Translations under genes and position numbers: made by a program | The notes under the pieces: model-generated | What the model was told of the DNA's origin: nothing | Database searches by the model: none | Seen by the model: the letters and a program-made list of their open reading frames with translations, nothing else | Origin: Aplectana chamaeleonis | Taxonomy: Eukaryota; Nematoda; Chromadorea; Rhabditida; Cosmocercidae | Assembly: GCA_029168955.1 (NCBI GenBank) | Contig: JAPDOI010000441.1 | Location: forward strand, 496,001 to 560,000 | Length of the DNA stretch: 64,000 nucleotides | Reading direction: 5' to 3' | Shown here: one piece after another, positions 33,201-38,075 of the stretch | Layout: every line of letters begins with the position of its first letter | Numbering within the stretch: the stretch's first letter is position 1

Positions 33201-34008
33201 TAAATCGAATTTGCCTCTATAGTGAAGAGTTATAATTAGTCGTTTGTTTTGAGGTTTCCCCCAGCTCTAGCCTTTGAAAAAAATTTGTGCCAATCACAAT
33301 GATGTCTCCTGTATCAATCAGAACCCAGTGCGAACGAAGTTGTGGTCTCCAAAAGATTGTGAATCGGAACGACAAGAATCTTGTGGACGAGCACTCTCAG
33401 GCCTTTGTTTCTCGCAATTCGCGGCCACCGCACAAAATTGGACCACAATATGAAGTTGGACTGATAACAAGTGGAAGTGGATTTAGAATGAAATCCGTCA
33501 CGTGTCTCGTCCTTGTTGAAATTTGTCGGTGAGCATGGTCCATTTTTCCGTTCTGGAGCTGTGGTCGAGTCCCCCCAGCTTCTTGTCGCTTATTTGAGCA
33601 AAATAGGATTTCGCGCTTGGCAGGTTTGCTATACACGACGGCCGGAATATAATATGAGAACGGCGCTTTCAGGGATAATCGTGCCTGGTATCGAAATTAA
33701 AATTTTTATTTTTTCCCAATTTTCCCAGAACGGCTTTGCTTGAACGTGCGTCGCAGCAGCGGTCGTCTGCGACTGCGGATGTGTGTTACACTCCGATATG
33801 GACATCGTTGGCTGTGATCGTATGAACGCCCTTTCTGTCTAAGAATCGGCCAATGGACGGAAGGGTCACACATTTTTTGGCTGTCCTCAGAATTCTGTTG
33901 CAGTTTGTTCTTTTTACTTACACTCATCAGGTTGTGCAACTTGCTGACGCAAGCTCGCAGCACGCGACGAACGAGTTCGTAGAGTCTTCCTTACCCCGAC
34001 CGCATCAG
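189..34008 (-). CDS. Large-intron protein gene (10 exons seen, 3' end outside window)
   Basis: I assembled this gene from exons at 33922-34008, 32950-33037, 32758-32890, 31961-32053, 14217-14292, 14076-14131, 13896-13937, 5255-5359, 354-419 and 189-248 (minus strand, that order). Each is bounded by a nematode-like acceptor and a GT donor, has one sensible open frame, and phases agree at every join, including three split codons. The product so far is about 268 residues: a basic Arg/Ser stretch, then a region with beta-alpha-beta character (FLLVRT, KRVTLPGG, VAQLKKMIEK, KDILTL, KVEVVY) resembling ubiquitin-like or doublecortin folds, then an acidic Glu/Asp/Ser/Thr/Ala-rich tail. Function is not recognised; the fold assignment is inference from pattern only. 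Introns reach 17.7 kb and hold most of the transposons. No start Met or stop was found; exons may be missing in the big introns. Confidence 0.75.
354..419 (-). CDS. Exon of large minus-strand gene
   Basis: Sixty-six bases, phase 0 to 0, encoding VEPRHKISLRKSMDSD then PGDFVK. The acceptor is a strong TTTTTTTTCTAG; the donor is AAG|GTGTGA. The Arg-Lys-Ser motif is a plausible phosphorylation site (inference). The upstream intron to 5255 is 4.8 kb and contains TIR elements at 1362-2374 and 3321-3805. Confidence 0.75.
421..1358. other. Intronic stretch with one repeat module
   Basis: No exon was found here. It is AT-rich. Bases about 640-780 match, in reverse complement, a module at about 28800-28930 and more weakly one near 13500-13620. 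Confidence 0.5.
640..780. repeat. Dispersed GC-rich module (three related copies)
   Basis: About 140 bp that includes 'gtgcggagcga' and 'gtagagacagc' and an alternating purine-pyrimidine GCGCACGCGCGC run. It is closely matched by the reverse complement of about 28800-28930, inside a family-B element, and more weakly by 13500-13620. No coding potential was seen. It may be an internal piece of a longer element. Confidence 0.5.
1362..1896. mobile_element. Non-autonomous TTAA element, family A copy 1
   Basis: The ends are inverted copies of (A)GGCAGTGGTCRCGAT, the left one slightly decayed (AAAGCAGTGG). The interior matches four other copies at 16291, 51110, 58000 and 62411. The right end runs straight into a family B element with one shared TTAA at 1897-1900. 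No transposase is encoded. Confidence 0.8.
1901..2374. mobile_element. Non-autonomous TTAA element, family B copy 1
   Basis: Inverted ends AGGCAGCAGACACGCTC and GAGCGTGTCTGCTGCCT, flanked by TTAA on both sides (1897-1900 and 2375-2378). Related copies are at about 28258-29042 and 51664-52135. It encodes no transposase. Confidence 0.8.
2379..3244. other. Intronic stretch, nothing recognised
   Basis: AT-rich sequence without a convincing exon, repeat array or element end. Confidence 0.4.
3245..3316. repeat. Stub of a TTAA-family element
   Basis: Starts CAAAGGCAGTGTTCGCGATGA, the usual terminal motif, but is only about 70 bp long before the next element begins at 3321. It is probably one end of a truncated copy. 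Confidence 0.5.
3321..3805. mobile_element. Non-autonomous TTAA element, family C copy 1
   Basis: Left end TTAA|AGGCAGTGTCCACGATAAA, right end ATCGTAAACACTGCCT|TTGA. The interior is the reverse complement of the copy at 9059-9542; for example, both carry the 'tcgtccaccat' and 'gagggaccataactcc' blocks. Confidence 0.8.
3806..5254. other. Intronic stretch with a TTAA-family end at about 4260
   Basis: ATCGTGAACACCGCCTTTAA at 4262-4281 is a right terminus of the TTAA group; the matching left end was not located. The remainder holds no exon that I can support. Confidence 0.4.
5255..5359 (-). CDS. Exon of large minus-strand gene (acidic)
   Basis: 105 bases, phase 0 to 0, encoding EDNSSIEGLCMSIRAETD and then a Val/Ala/Glu-rich stretch ending ENGGE. 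The acceptor is AGATATTCAG and the donor is a perfect GTAAGTATG. The strongly acidic composition matches the exons at 14.2 kb and 0.2 kb. An internal ATG exists, but the frame is open through the acceptor, so I read this as an internal exon. Confidence 0.8.
5491..5695. mobile_element. 205-bp MITE with 8-bp target duplication (hAT-like)
   Basis: Inverted ends TATACTTGTTCC and GGAACAAGTATA enclose a 205 bp AT-rich interior of repeated AAGTCGAATATTCG motifs. Identical 8-bp direct repeats AGGCATAT flank it at 5483-5490 and 5696-5703. Eight-base duplications are typical of the hAT superfamily (established knowledge). No transposase is encoded. Confidence 0.8.
5704..8334. other. Intronic repeat-rich stretch without exons
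   Basis: Holds a TTCG-rich block at 6550-6810 whose start resembles 30008-30070. At 6895-7080 there is a block partly matching 41755-41910 (shared 'catggcaaaata' and 'gacatgataagc'-like words). A perfect hairpin lies at 7389-7457. No supported exon. Confidence 0.4.
7389..7457. repeat. Perfect 28-bp inverted repeat
   Basis: Arms 7389-7416 and 7430-7457 are exact reverse complements around a 13-base loop. It could form a cruciform or be a tiny fold-back element. Confidence 0.9.
8338..8560. repeat. ATTCGAATATTCG-rich degenerate tandem array
   Basis: Repeated palindromic words GAATATTCGAATATTC and GAATAAACGAATATT. A very similar block is at 11175-11395; both end with a 'gggcaacac' motif, so they are copies of one element rather than independent microsatellites. 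Confidence 0.8.
8561..9058. other. Stretch without gene
   Basis: Contains a short hairpin (TTCACAGTATCT...AGATACTGTGAA, about 8866-8905). Nothing else is recognised. Confidence 0.4.
9059..9542. mobile_element. Non-autonomous TTAA element, family C copy 2
   Basis: Left end AGGCACTGTTCGCGATAAA, right end TTTATCGCGAACAGTGCCT followed by TTAA at 9543-9546. It is inverted relative to the copy at 3321-3805 and also related to the outer element at 50992-52371. Confidence 0.85.
9547..10012. other. Stretch with an open plus-strand frame, unproven
   Basis: An open plus-strand frame runs to a good donor (CAA|GTAAGTGC at about 9903), but I found no matching acceptor or partner exon, so it is not called as a gene. 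Confidence 0.3.
10013..10255. repeat. 42-bp minisatellite, first array (about 6 units)
   Basis: Units of about 42 bp (some 37-41) built on 'gtgcgggacccaagtgggag' and 'tgcgccggacgccgtagaaa'. Because 42 is divisible by 3, frames stay open on both strands and give misleading long ORFs. A larger array of the same unit is at 11405-11915. Confidence 0.9.
10256..11174. other. Stretch between two copies of the minisatellite
   Basis: No exon or element that I can support. Open frames near 10645-11056 show no splice context. Confidence 0.4.
11175..11395. repeat. ATTCGAATATTCG-rich array, second copy
   Basis: Same structure and same right-hand motif (GGGCAACAC) as 8338-8560; it runs straight into the 42-bp minisatellite. 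Confidence 0.8.
11405..11915. repeat. 42-bp minisatellite, second array (about 12 units)
   Basis: About twelve units of the repeat seen at 10013-10255. The left units carry 'gcgccggacgccgtagaaagt'; the right units drift to 'gtgtgcaggatgtcatagaaag'. Open frames of up to 222 codons across it are products of the periodicity. Confidence 0.9.
11986..12668. mobile_element. Fold-back palindrome, 0.68 kb
   Basis: The left arm (about 11986-12281) and right arm (about 12370-12668) are near-identical reverse complements around a roughly 90 bp centre. No coding capacity. The near-identity suggests a recent origin or gene conversion between arms. Confidence 0.85.
12669..13895. other. Intronic stretch without exon
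   Basis: Contains, at about 13500-13620, a variant of the GC-rich module at 640-780. Nothing else is recognised. Confidence 0.4.
13896..13937 (-). CDS. 42-bp exon of large minus-strand gene
   Basis: Fourteen codons, ESPFDHQTDSGNVQ, phase 0 to 0. The acceptor is GTTATTTTAG and the donor CAG|GTAGGC. It lies 138 bp downstream of the exon at 14076-14131, with matching phase. Confidence 0.75.
14076..14131 (-). CDS. Exon of large minus-strand gene
   Basis: Fifty-six bases. The first two (AG) complete a Glu codon with the final G of the upstream exon, then HWSTGKHDGADNFPLTLV follows. The acceptor is CCTTTCTAG and the donor GTAAGTTT. The 85 bp intron from 14217 is of normal nematode size. Confidence 0.8.
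14217..14292 (-). CDS. Exon of large minus-strand gene
   Basis: Seventy-six bases, starting in phase 0 and ending with one base: VKEQPIDLITPAESAM then ETEPKDAPH. The acceptor is TTCTTTCACAG and the donor GTATTTTGG. It follows a 17.7 kb gap from the exon at 31961, in which some small exons may have been missed. Confidence 0.8.
14457..14492 (-). CDS. Possible small exon of the same gene
   Basis: A good donor (TGTCAG|GTAAGC) at 14456 closes a frame reading NTRNNEKCQ in phase 0, which would fit the next exon. The upstream acceptor (ATACAAAG) is poor, so the start is uncertain. Confidence 0.25.
15040..15279 (-). pseudogene. Tc1-type transposase fragment (left copy)
   Basis: Encodes about 80 residues ending in EWPAGLQDLNPLENVW, which corresponds to the WPAQSPDLNPIEN-type block containing the last catalytic acidic residue region of Tc1 transposases (established family knowledge). 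The N-terminal DNA-binding half and the first catalytic Asp are absent. It is the inverted twin of 15509-15739 and cannot make active enzyme. Confidence 0.8.
15509..15739 (+). pseudogene. Tc1-type transposase fragment (right copy)
   Basis: Encodes the same block as the minus-strand copy at 15040-15279 (EWPAGLQDLNPVENV), ending in a premature stop directly after it. It keeps downstream sequence that the left copy has lost. Confidence 0.8.
16064..16290. other. Short stretch between Tc1-like and family A elements
   Basis: No supported gene. Confidence 0.3.
16291..16837. mobile_element. Non-autonomous TTAA element, family A copy 2
   Basis: TTAA|AGGCAGTGGTCGCGATCAAA ... CATCGTGACCACTGCCT|TTAA. 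At 547 bp it is close to the full length seen at 51110 and 62411. Confidence 0.9.
16842..17242. other. Stretch without gene
   Basis: Nothing recognised. Confidence 0.3.
17247..17694. mobile_element. Non-autonomous TTAA element, family C copy 3
   Basis: TTAA|AGGCGGTGTTCACGATAAAT ... ATCATCGTGAACGCTGCCT|TCAA. The right third resembles 9340-9542. Confidence 0.8.
18040..21662. mobile_element. 3.6 kb fold-back element with 1.2 kb arms
   Basis: The left arm (about 18040-19265) and right arm (about 20434-21662) are long reverse complements with only scattered differences and small indels, around a spacer of about 1.17 kb. The outer part of each arm carries its own small palindrome (CGCAAAAGTCGCG...CGCGACTTTTGCG, 18077-18106). 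No transposase was recognised. Arm length and symmetry suggest a fold-back element or an inverted segmental duplication. Confidence 0.85.
19266..20433. other. Spacer of the large fold-back element
   Basis: More GC-rich than the surroundings, with many GCGC and CGCG words. A block at about 19985-20075 resembles 34905-35010 (shared 'ttgttgcatcatgc/ggatgttgcaccacgc' and 'gataatcgt(a/g)ctggga'), so the spacer includes a dispersed repeat. Open frames here have no splice or homology support. Confidence 0.5.
21663..22020. other. Stretch without gene
   Basis: Nothing recognised. Confidence 0.3.
22021..23133 (+). pseudogene. Decayed multi-exon coding remnant, family unknown
   Basis: Three segments look translated. 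22027-22245 reads RNDPTGETYPIVRKGG onward. A segment ending at about 22456 reads NYVFFDMNGRGENALNLVQ up to a donor GTGAGTG. After an acceptor CGTTTGCAG at about 22578, a frame with a single stop reads IKVAHIRPDAYYINVDSKFY to a donor GTGAGCC at 22768. A further open frame (22870-23133) contains CDFDNCGHEWYWRMY. Stops and a frame change between segments argue for a pseudogene. I do not recognise the family; a transposase or a host gene are both possible. Confidence 0.35.
23134..23575. other. Stretch without gene
   Basis: Nothing recognised. Confidence 0.3.
23578..24550. mobile_element. Fold-back palindrome, about 1 kb
   Basis: The left arm (about 23578-24020) and right arm (about 24070-24550) are reverse complements, for example the CTCCCCGTTTTTACAAAACTTAGCGC block and its partner, with several small differences and indels. 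The centre is about 50 bp. No coding capacity. The arms are more diverged than in 11986-12668, so it is probably older. Confidence 0.85.
24690..25165. repeat. Family D element, partial copy
   Basis: Shares the block 'gtgaaactgcgtactatcatgccccgag' and the later 'ttgatcacaaatctgaggta' with copies at 26105, 29375 and 56118. Outer ends were not resolved. Confidence 0.6.
25260..25863 (+). pseudogene. Decayed plus-strand coding remnant with Cys-rich part
   Basis: A frame from an ATG at about 25292 reads MGSQCPFTWMELWEGNRYGV and continues past two in-frame TAG codons to IECRVYCTEVEGPAHIP. A shifted frame then reads DTCSVKVNRLECKSATVAGE up to a donor CAG|GTGAGG at 25610. An intron of about 65 bp with acceptor TTTGACAG leads in phase to a last exon containing YLKSQNKMIYSKISRTLEDR and a stop at 25861. 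Coding texture and splice signals look real, but the stops and the frameshift suggest decay or sequence error. Family not recognised. Confidence 0.35.
26849..27101. mobile_element. Small TIR element G inside family D
   Basis: Inverted ends TTAACACTTAATGGACCGCG and CGCGGTCTCTTAAGTGTTAA, 253 bp, sitting inside the D copy. A partial relative with 'ttaacacttcggaccgcgtg' is at about 42613. Confidence 0.75.
27107..27795. mobile_element. TIR element H with 'gaacttccc' motifs, inside family D
   Basis: Inverted ends ACTCAGATATTCGTGGGGAA and the complement TTCCCCACAGTTATCTGAGT. The interior repeats GAACTTCCC several times and contains a perfect 32-bp-arm hairpin at 27672-27752. No transposase. Confidence 0.7.
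27672..27752. repeat. Perfect hairpin, 32-bp arms
   Basis: Arms 27672-27703 and 27721-27752 are exact reverse complements with a 17-base loop; it is GC-rich and very stable if transcribed. Confidence 0.95.
28258..29042. mobile_element. Family B element copy 2, with long inverted ends
   Basis: Starts GGGCAGCATACACACTCAC and ends GAGCGTGTATGCTGCCT|TTAA. Inner inverted arms include 'ggaccgcacggctcctaccatg' against 'catggtaggggccgtgcgg'. It contains the GC-rich module also seen at 640-780. Longer (785 bp) than the copies at 1901 and 51664. Confidence 0.75.
29161..29311. repeat. 150-bp fold-back repeat
   Basis: GGATCCTAATGAGACCTT ... GGTTGGCGCAAACTCGGTG against CACCGAGTTTGCGCCAACC ... AAGGTCTCATTAGGATC, forming a long imperfect hairpin. 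Confidence 0.85.
29375..30005. repeat. Family D element, partial copy inside F
   Basis: Shares 'ggaaacagacctcataatcgtgttgagg', 'ctgatcacgaatctgaggtata' and 'ttacgttgggtatacggcat' with the D copy at 56118. Outer termini are missing or diverged. Confidence 0.65.
30006..31080. other. Interior of composite element F
   Basis: Contains repeated 'gcacgtgct' words (30085-30130 and 30380-30470). At 30677-30745 on the minus strand there is an exon-like segment with acceptor TTTGTCAG and donor AAG|GTAAATG, open in two frames; it has no phased partner, so it is not called. Confidence 0.4.
31357..31445. mobile_element. Family D element, right end of the split copy
   Basis: Continues the D copy broken at 27990; 'ttgagtccc...tagtcgctttcgcaaatgcgttta' matches the right end of the D copy at 56118-57646. 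Confidence 0.7.
31500..31690. repeat. Small fold-back palindrome
   Basis: The arm containing 'cgcaatcgcgttcagtcctca' pairs with 'ggactgaacgcgattgcg' at about 31650; about 60-75 bp arms around a short AT-rich centre. Confidence 0.8.
31961..32053 (-). CDS. Exon of large minus-strand gene (end of beta-grasp-like part)
   Basis: Ninety-three bases, phase 0 to 0. It reads VLVEDDGQIAQFSDCQKVEV, then VYSSTPAPPEP. The acceptor is ATAATTTTCCAG and the donor GTGAGTTTAG. The D-G turn followed by KVEVVY resembles the last strand of a ubiquitin-like or doublecortin-like fold. The Pro-rich end marks the change to the disordered tail. Confidence 0.85.
32153..32705. mobile_element. Family C TTAA element inside an intron
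   Basis: TTAA|AGGCAGAGTTCACGATAAAA ... TTTATCGTGAAAATTGCCT. It occupies most of the 704 bp intron between exons 31961-32053 and 32758-32890; without it that intron would be about 150 bp. Confidence 0.8.
32758..32890 (-). CDS. Exon of large minus-strand gene (core of beta-grasp-like part)
   Basis: 133 bases. The first base completes a Cys codon (TG+C), followed by CADGKQAFKRVTLPGGSSVA, QLKKMIEKSMRNGAVKDILT and LPDM, ending in phase 0. The acceptor is GCCTCTTCAG and the donor ATG|GTGAGG. A beta strand, an amphipathic helix and another strand are easily seen. 'NGAVKDILTL' is reminiscent of the doublecortin 'GGAVRKLYTL' pattern, which is a similarity by eye only. Confidence 0.85.
32950..33037 (-). 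CDS. Exon of large minus-strand gene
   Basis: Eighty-eight bases with two split codons. CC completes Ser with the T of the exon at 33922; then SPTANGVGYYSYGRRDSVNR and TRFLLVRT follow, and the final TG is completed by the next exon. The acceptor is CTGTTGCAG, the donor GTG|GTAATG; the downstream intron is only 59 bp. Confidence 0.85.
33290..33690. mobile_element. TTAA-group element, family P, partial
   Basis: The interior matches 36180-36550 and about 61880-62110 (shared 'gtggacgag', 'cgtctcgtcc', 'ttcgcttatt', 'gcaggttt/gcagggtt' blocks). The termini are decayed. It lies in the intron between exons 32950-33037 and 33922-34008. Confidence 0.55.
33922..34008 (-). CDS. Most upstream confident exon of large minus-strand gene
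   Basis: Eighty-seven bases. Two leading bases complete a codon, then DAVGVRKTLRTRSSRAASLR and QQVAQPDE, with one trailing base that joins the next exon to give Ser. The acceptor is TACAGTGTTAG and the donor a perfect GTAAGTAAA. The segment is basic and rich in Arg/Ser. The next exon upstream must end in phase 1; the candidate at 39225-39265 fits but is weak. Confidence 0.8.
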
Positions 34009-34194
34009 CTAACACTGTAACTGTGCCCAAATCAAGCAAGGCAGAGTAAAAATTCACGCCAAAAAAGAAAATTCGAACGTATTCCTAGTTGTATCTAGAA
34101 GTAAATTTCTACAAGTTATCTACATAGTTGGTAAGGAGATCCAGCCCCTTGCAAAGACTTCTTTCGAGAGAAATTTGTAGAACTTCTCTATCAA

Positions 34195-34545
34195 AGTCCT
34201 TTCTCCTACAGTGTTTGAAAGTTCTGCAAAAAAAAATCTGCCATTCTGCCAGGTAATCAATTCCGCCCTGGGTCCGAACAAACCTTCATTGAATCGAACT
34301 TGCTAATTTTCTTGTTTTTCCAACGCTTTTCCATATACCTTTACAGATGTGAGCTTGACGGAGGGCAAGGGCAAGATCTGGGCTGCGAGAGGACCATTAA
34401 TTTTGGGTATGAATGGTTTCGGGTAATTTTGGGTAATTTGTAGTACCTGTCGTAGACTTTTCTCCCAAAGTGTTTGGAAGTTCTGCAAAGTAAAATCTGC
34501 CATTTCCGCGGCAGGTACTCAATTCCGCCCTGGATCCGAACTTGG
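34195..34545. repeat. Tandem duplication of a ~90-bp segment
   Basis: 34195-34290 and about 34450-34545 share 'gtgtttg(a/g)aagttctgcaaa', 'aaatctgccatt' and 'caattccgccctgg(g/a)tccgaac'. No gene. Confidence 0.7.
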
Positions 34546-34549
34546 GTGC

Positions 34550-35588
34550 GAGAGGGCGAAGAATGGTTTTACTCCATGAGCGGGAACCCAGTCTTACGGA
34601 AAATATTCGGTTGAGTTCATCTTGTTTTCCAGAGGACCATAACTTTCTAAAAAACCAATTACTCAATTACTGGTACGTCTGAGCTTTGATTTTGTCGTTT
34701 CTGTCAACTAAAGCAAGCGGAGTCTCGTCTGGCGCGGGGACGCCACCTCGCGCACGAAGTTTTGGAGAATCGAACTTTGCAGTTATGTAGTTTTGCTAGC
34801 TGATACTGCTGAAATCCGCACTCATAAGTTGGTGACCATTTTCAAAGTTCTTGGCTATTTGAATGGTGATAACAACTTCGTCAAGCCCCAGCACGTCATC
34901 GATGGGGCTCATCTCGAAAAAGTCTGCTGTCGTTCTCGGAGAGAATTCCGGTCCGCGTTTGCGAACAACGGATGTTGCACCACGCAATACGATGATAATC
35001 GTGCTGGGACCACACGGTTCTCAGAACTCTTGAAACAGGTTGTTAACACGCTAAAAGCCACTTCGTTCGGTGCAAACACGTTATTCGCGTCTTGGTATGG
35101 TGCAAGCGAGCTTTCTCAGTGTAGGCGACCTAGGAAGCACCGAGCAAGCAGCCTTACTGAGGGTTTTCGAAGCGTGCCAGCAGCCTATTGCACGGTGTTA
35201 ACCAGCTGACTGACACTTCGTTCCGTGCAAGCCTCCTTATCGTGGATCGGTAGGGTGCGAACCAGCTTCGGTTCCGTGCAATCAGCCTTAGGCACGTAAA
35301 GCACCGTGCAAGCAGCCTATGGGAGTTGCCGAACCGTTCCAGCAGCATTGCACGGAGTTGACACGCTATCTTGCAGGTGCAACTCGGCTCTCTTCGTTCA
35401 TTAGCATTCGTGCGGTTTCCTTTTCATTTCTCTCTCTCTCTGATGTTGATGTTTTTAGAATGTTTAATGCCCCTTTTTGGCCTGATATAGCATAAGATAT
35501 AGCAAGATAGGCGAGTTGAACACAAAACTCAGATGTCAAGCTCTGAACATTCTAAAAACATCAAAATCACATCTTCCAAGACCTCAGC
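34550..35588. other. Repeat-rich stretch without gene
   Basis: 34905-35060 resembles 19985-20075 and, in reverse complement, 39225-39330. At 35040-35370 there is a degenerate repetition of 'cgtgcaagcagcct' words. Open frames here are not supported as genes. Confidence 0.45.
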
Positions 35589-35592
35589 TTAA

Positions 35593-36080
35593 AGGCAGTC
35601 AGTGTTCACGATAATCTTCGATTTTGAGATTGATCTCTAAATCGATTGTTCGGTCACCGGGTAGAACTGAAATGACGAAGAAATCGAGAAAAACGCCCCA
35701 GAAGCGCACCAAATCCTTTACTCTCACCCCACCTTCTTACTCTCACTGGAACTGTTCGTTGTGACAATGAAATCTTTTGTGGTCCCGTCTTTTGCAATTA
35801 TTCGCTTTCTGTTGCTCCGTTCTTTCCTTCGGACCCCAACTAATACTGCTTTGCCTCGAATATTCTTCCATTTTTGATTAATCCCTTTTTTCAACGGTGG
35901 CGACCACCGCGAACATGTTCATCCAATCGGACAACTAGTCCAGGACAGAGATGAATGTCACTGAAATAAGACGTTTTAGTGCGTTTCAAGCCGTTTCTTC
36001 AAGATTTTGGTAACACTTGGTGGCCAACGTATCGTTTTGAGTGCAACACTCGGGAATGAAAGTCATCATGAACACTGTCT
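35593..36080. mobile_element. Non-autonomous TTAA element, family M copy 1
   Basis: TTAA|AGGCAGTCAGTGTTCACGAT ... ATCATGAACACTGTCT|TTAA. The interior matches 46654-47165 and partly 59395-59575. It shares its right TTAA (36081-36084) with the next element. Confidence 0.8.
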
Positions 36081-36084
36081 TTAA

Positions 36085-36553
36085 AGGCACAGTCCAAGCT
36101 CAGAATCGTTATCCAGTTTTCTTGTGCAGTTCAGAGTGAAATCCGCGCTGATCACATTATTGCTTCTATATTCGCTCAGAACCTACTTCGAATGGAGTTA
36201 TGGTCCCTCAAAGATTGCAAATTTGAACGGTGAGAATTTCGTGGACGAGTGGTCTCGGTCCTGTTTTCCCTCGTCGCTCGCAGCTATCTCACCGGAGCAG
36301 ACCACACTATAAAAATAGAACGATAACAAATGGAAGAACGTACATTTTGATCAAATCCATGGCGCGTCTCGTCCCTATTGAGACCGAAACCTCTGAAGTG
36401 GGCGGAGCGAATGCTGATTCGGGGGGGGGAGGGAATGGGTGCTCGATTTTTTTCGCTTATTCGGAAGAGTTGAGACTCAGCGTTTTGCAGGGTTGATACA
36501 CACACCGGCTGGACCATAATATCTAATTTTACCGACGAGCTTGGACTGTGCCT
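36085..36553. mobile_element. TTAA-group element, family P copy 2
   Basis: Inverted ends AGGCACAGTCCAAGCTCAG and GAGCTTGGACTGTGCCT. It begins directly at the TTAA that ends family M copy 1. Related to 33290-33690 and to the outer ends of 50992-52371. Confidence 0.8.
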
Positions 36554-36662
36554 TTACCTGAATTCAATGCCGATATGTGCTTACCAGATCATACCCATTA
36601 TCGATTGATTGTTGCTGTGCCTACACAGTTTATTTGTGAATAGCTGAGAAATGCAGACCGGG

Positions 36663-36732
36663 GTGTCGGTGGTGTGATGGTAACACTCTCGCTCGGATAC
36701 GTGCAATGCAGGCTCGAGTCCTGCCTGATATC
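36663..36732 (+). tRNA. tRNA-like sequence, probably pseudogene or SINE head
   Basis: A 70-base segment has an A-box-like TGGTGTGATGG, a D stem GTGT/ACAC, a B-box-like GGCTCGAGTCC in a five-pair T stem (GCAGG/CCTGC), and a seven-pair acceptor stem GTGTCGG/CTGATAT with three G-T pairs. The anticodon arm does not fold (no complementary 27-31/39-43). It resembles a Gln-type tRNA backbone. No discriminating anticodon can be read, so I regard it as a tRNA-derived relic. Confidence 0.45.
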
Positions 36733-36797
36733 TGAGTTCTGCGTTCGACTCAGGTACCTTCTAATATCTCCTTAATTCATTATCCCTGTCAGTTTTA

Positions 36798-37294
36798 GGC
36801 TGCCGTCATAGTCGGTGGATCTACTGAGTCCCACCCGGTCGATACGCACCGAATTCGTGGAAAACGGGTGCAAAAAAATCAATCCACTGAGTCCGACTGC
36901 GACCGTCTGATGCCCACCGCAATCCCCCCGGTCGATACTGATGGTTCTCATGCGTACAAGGGCGGGGCCAATGCACCGACAGAGTCTGACTGAGTCCCAC
37001 TGAGTCCCACCGAAATCATCCTCACCCCACCCGGTCGATATAGGTGTTTCTCACGTGATTTGGGTGCATTTTTCGGCCGACTGCGACCTGCCCAGTCCCG
37101 CCGCATCTCGACTCTCGTCGTCTGCGCTCTGCCCCACGTACTGCTGCCGCTGACTATCGATTGCGTGTTTCGCAGAGGAACCGGTTGGCGCTGGGGGCAA
37201 CCGGACTCAGTCGGACTCAGCAGGTTTTCCCACCCCGGACTCATTCGGACTCAGTCGGACTGAGCAGGTTTTTCGGCGAAGTATGACGGGGGCC
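36798..37294. mobile_element. PIF/Harbinger-like MITE with TTA duplication
   Basis: Ends GGCTGCCGTCATAG and TATGACGGGGGCC are inverted, and both sides carry TTA (36795-36797 and 37295-37297). Three-base TTA/TNA duplications with GGC-type termini are typical of PIF/Harbinger (established knowledge). The interior repeats 'gactgagtccgac'-type words. No transposase. Confidence 0.7.
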
Positions 37295-37658
37295 TTATTC
37301 CTTTTATCGATAATGTCAAATGATGCACTTTTGGGTATAGTATGATATAATGATATATGATATACGGTATTATCATTGGTATTATCGCTCCAGCCGCGAA
37401 GCGGAGCCGAAGCGAGCGTGCATCACACTGCGCTACAAGGGTCGGTGCCCTTCGTGAAAGATTCACGAGCCAATCAGGGTTGTGCTCAACTTTTGTTTTG
37501 AATTTCGTATTTCTTAGTAAATCCTAATCCGCGATTAGTAATCACGCACAGCGCTCGCGCCAATCAAGAAGTCAATAGGTGACCAATGGATGCAAGATAT
37601 TCACCCCTATCTTTCATAAATAAGCACTCACTTTGAATTCACCACAATTCTCTTGCAG
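37295..37658. other. Stretch upstream of candidate plus-strand gene
   Basis: Nothing recognised apart from the acceptor TTCTCTTGCAG that ends at 37658. Confidence 0.3.
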
Positions 37659-38075
37659 TCAGACGATCTCAAGAGACGACATCATTATTCTTGTTTTATT
37701 TTTCGAATATGGAAGCGGTCTCTTCTCGCTTCAAACACAGTAAGCATATACAGAGACAATATTTGTTAATCGCTCGGAATGATTTGACTTAGAGATGCTA
37801 GAGAATACCAATTCGTCAGTGGCTGTCATTTTTACCTTTTTTGCGTTCCTAAAGCGTTTTTTCAGCAAAAATCAATCAGGATTCCCTATCTCTGACCTGG
37901 AAAATGTCTAGGCGAATATGCTCGAAATGGCTCAGTGAGTCTTCGAATGATGATCCTTATGAATTAAGTTTTCTGAATATCTGTGCATGTTCCAGCATTG
38001 ATTTCCGTCGTCGGGTATGCTAGGACAAGAAACCTAGAAGGACGTTTCAAATTACGATTACGACCTGTGCGCTGA
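37659..38075 (+). CDS. Candidate small 3-exon gene, unknown
   Basis: After a strong acceptor (TTCTCTTGCAG, possibly a trans-splice site) an exon 37659-37739 contains ATG at 37709: MEAVSSRFKH plus one base. Donor GTAAGC; acceptor CGTTTTTTCAG; exon 37866-37934 (reading INQDSLSLTWKMSRRICSK); donor GTGAGT; acceptor ATGTTCCAG; exon 37996-38075 ending LEGRFKLRLRPVR and a stop. Phases agree and the introns (126 and 61 bp) are of normal size. The product would be 59 basic residues. If the last intron is retained the frame ends at a TAG at about 38023. Unrecognised; it could be a chance run of splice signals. Confidence 0.35.

Noticed and set aside
36586..36645. Exon-like segment on the minus strand (acceptor TTTCTCAG, donor GTAAGC)
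   Set aside because: The only open frame ends in phase 2 and cannot join the exon at 33922, which needs phase 1.
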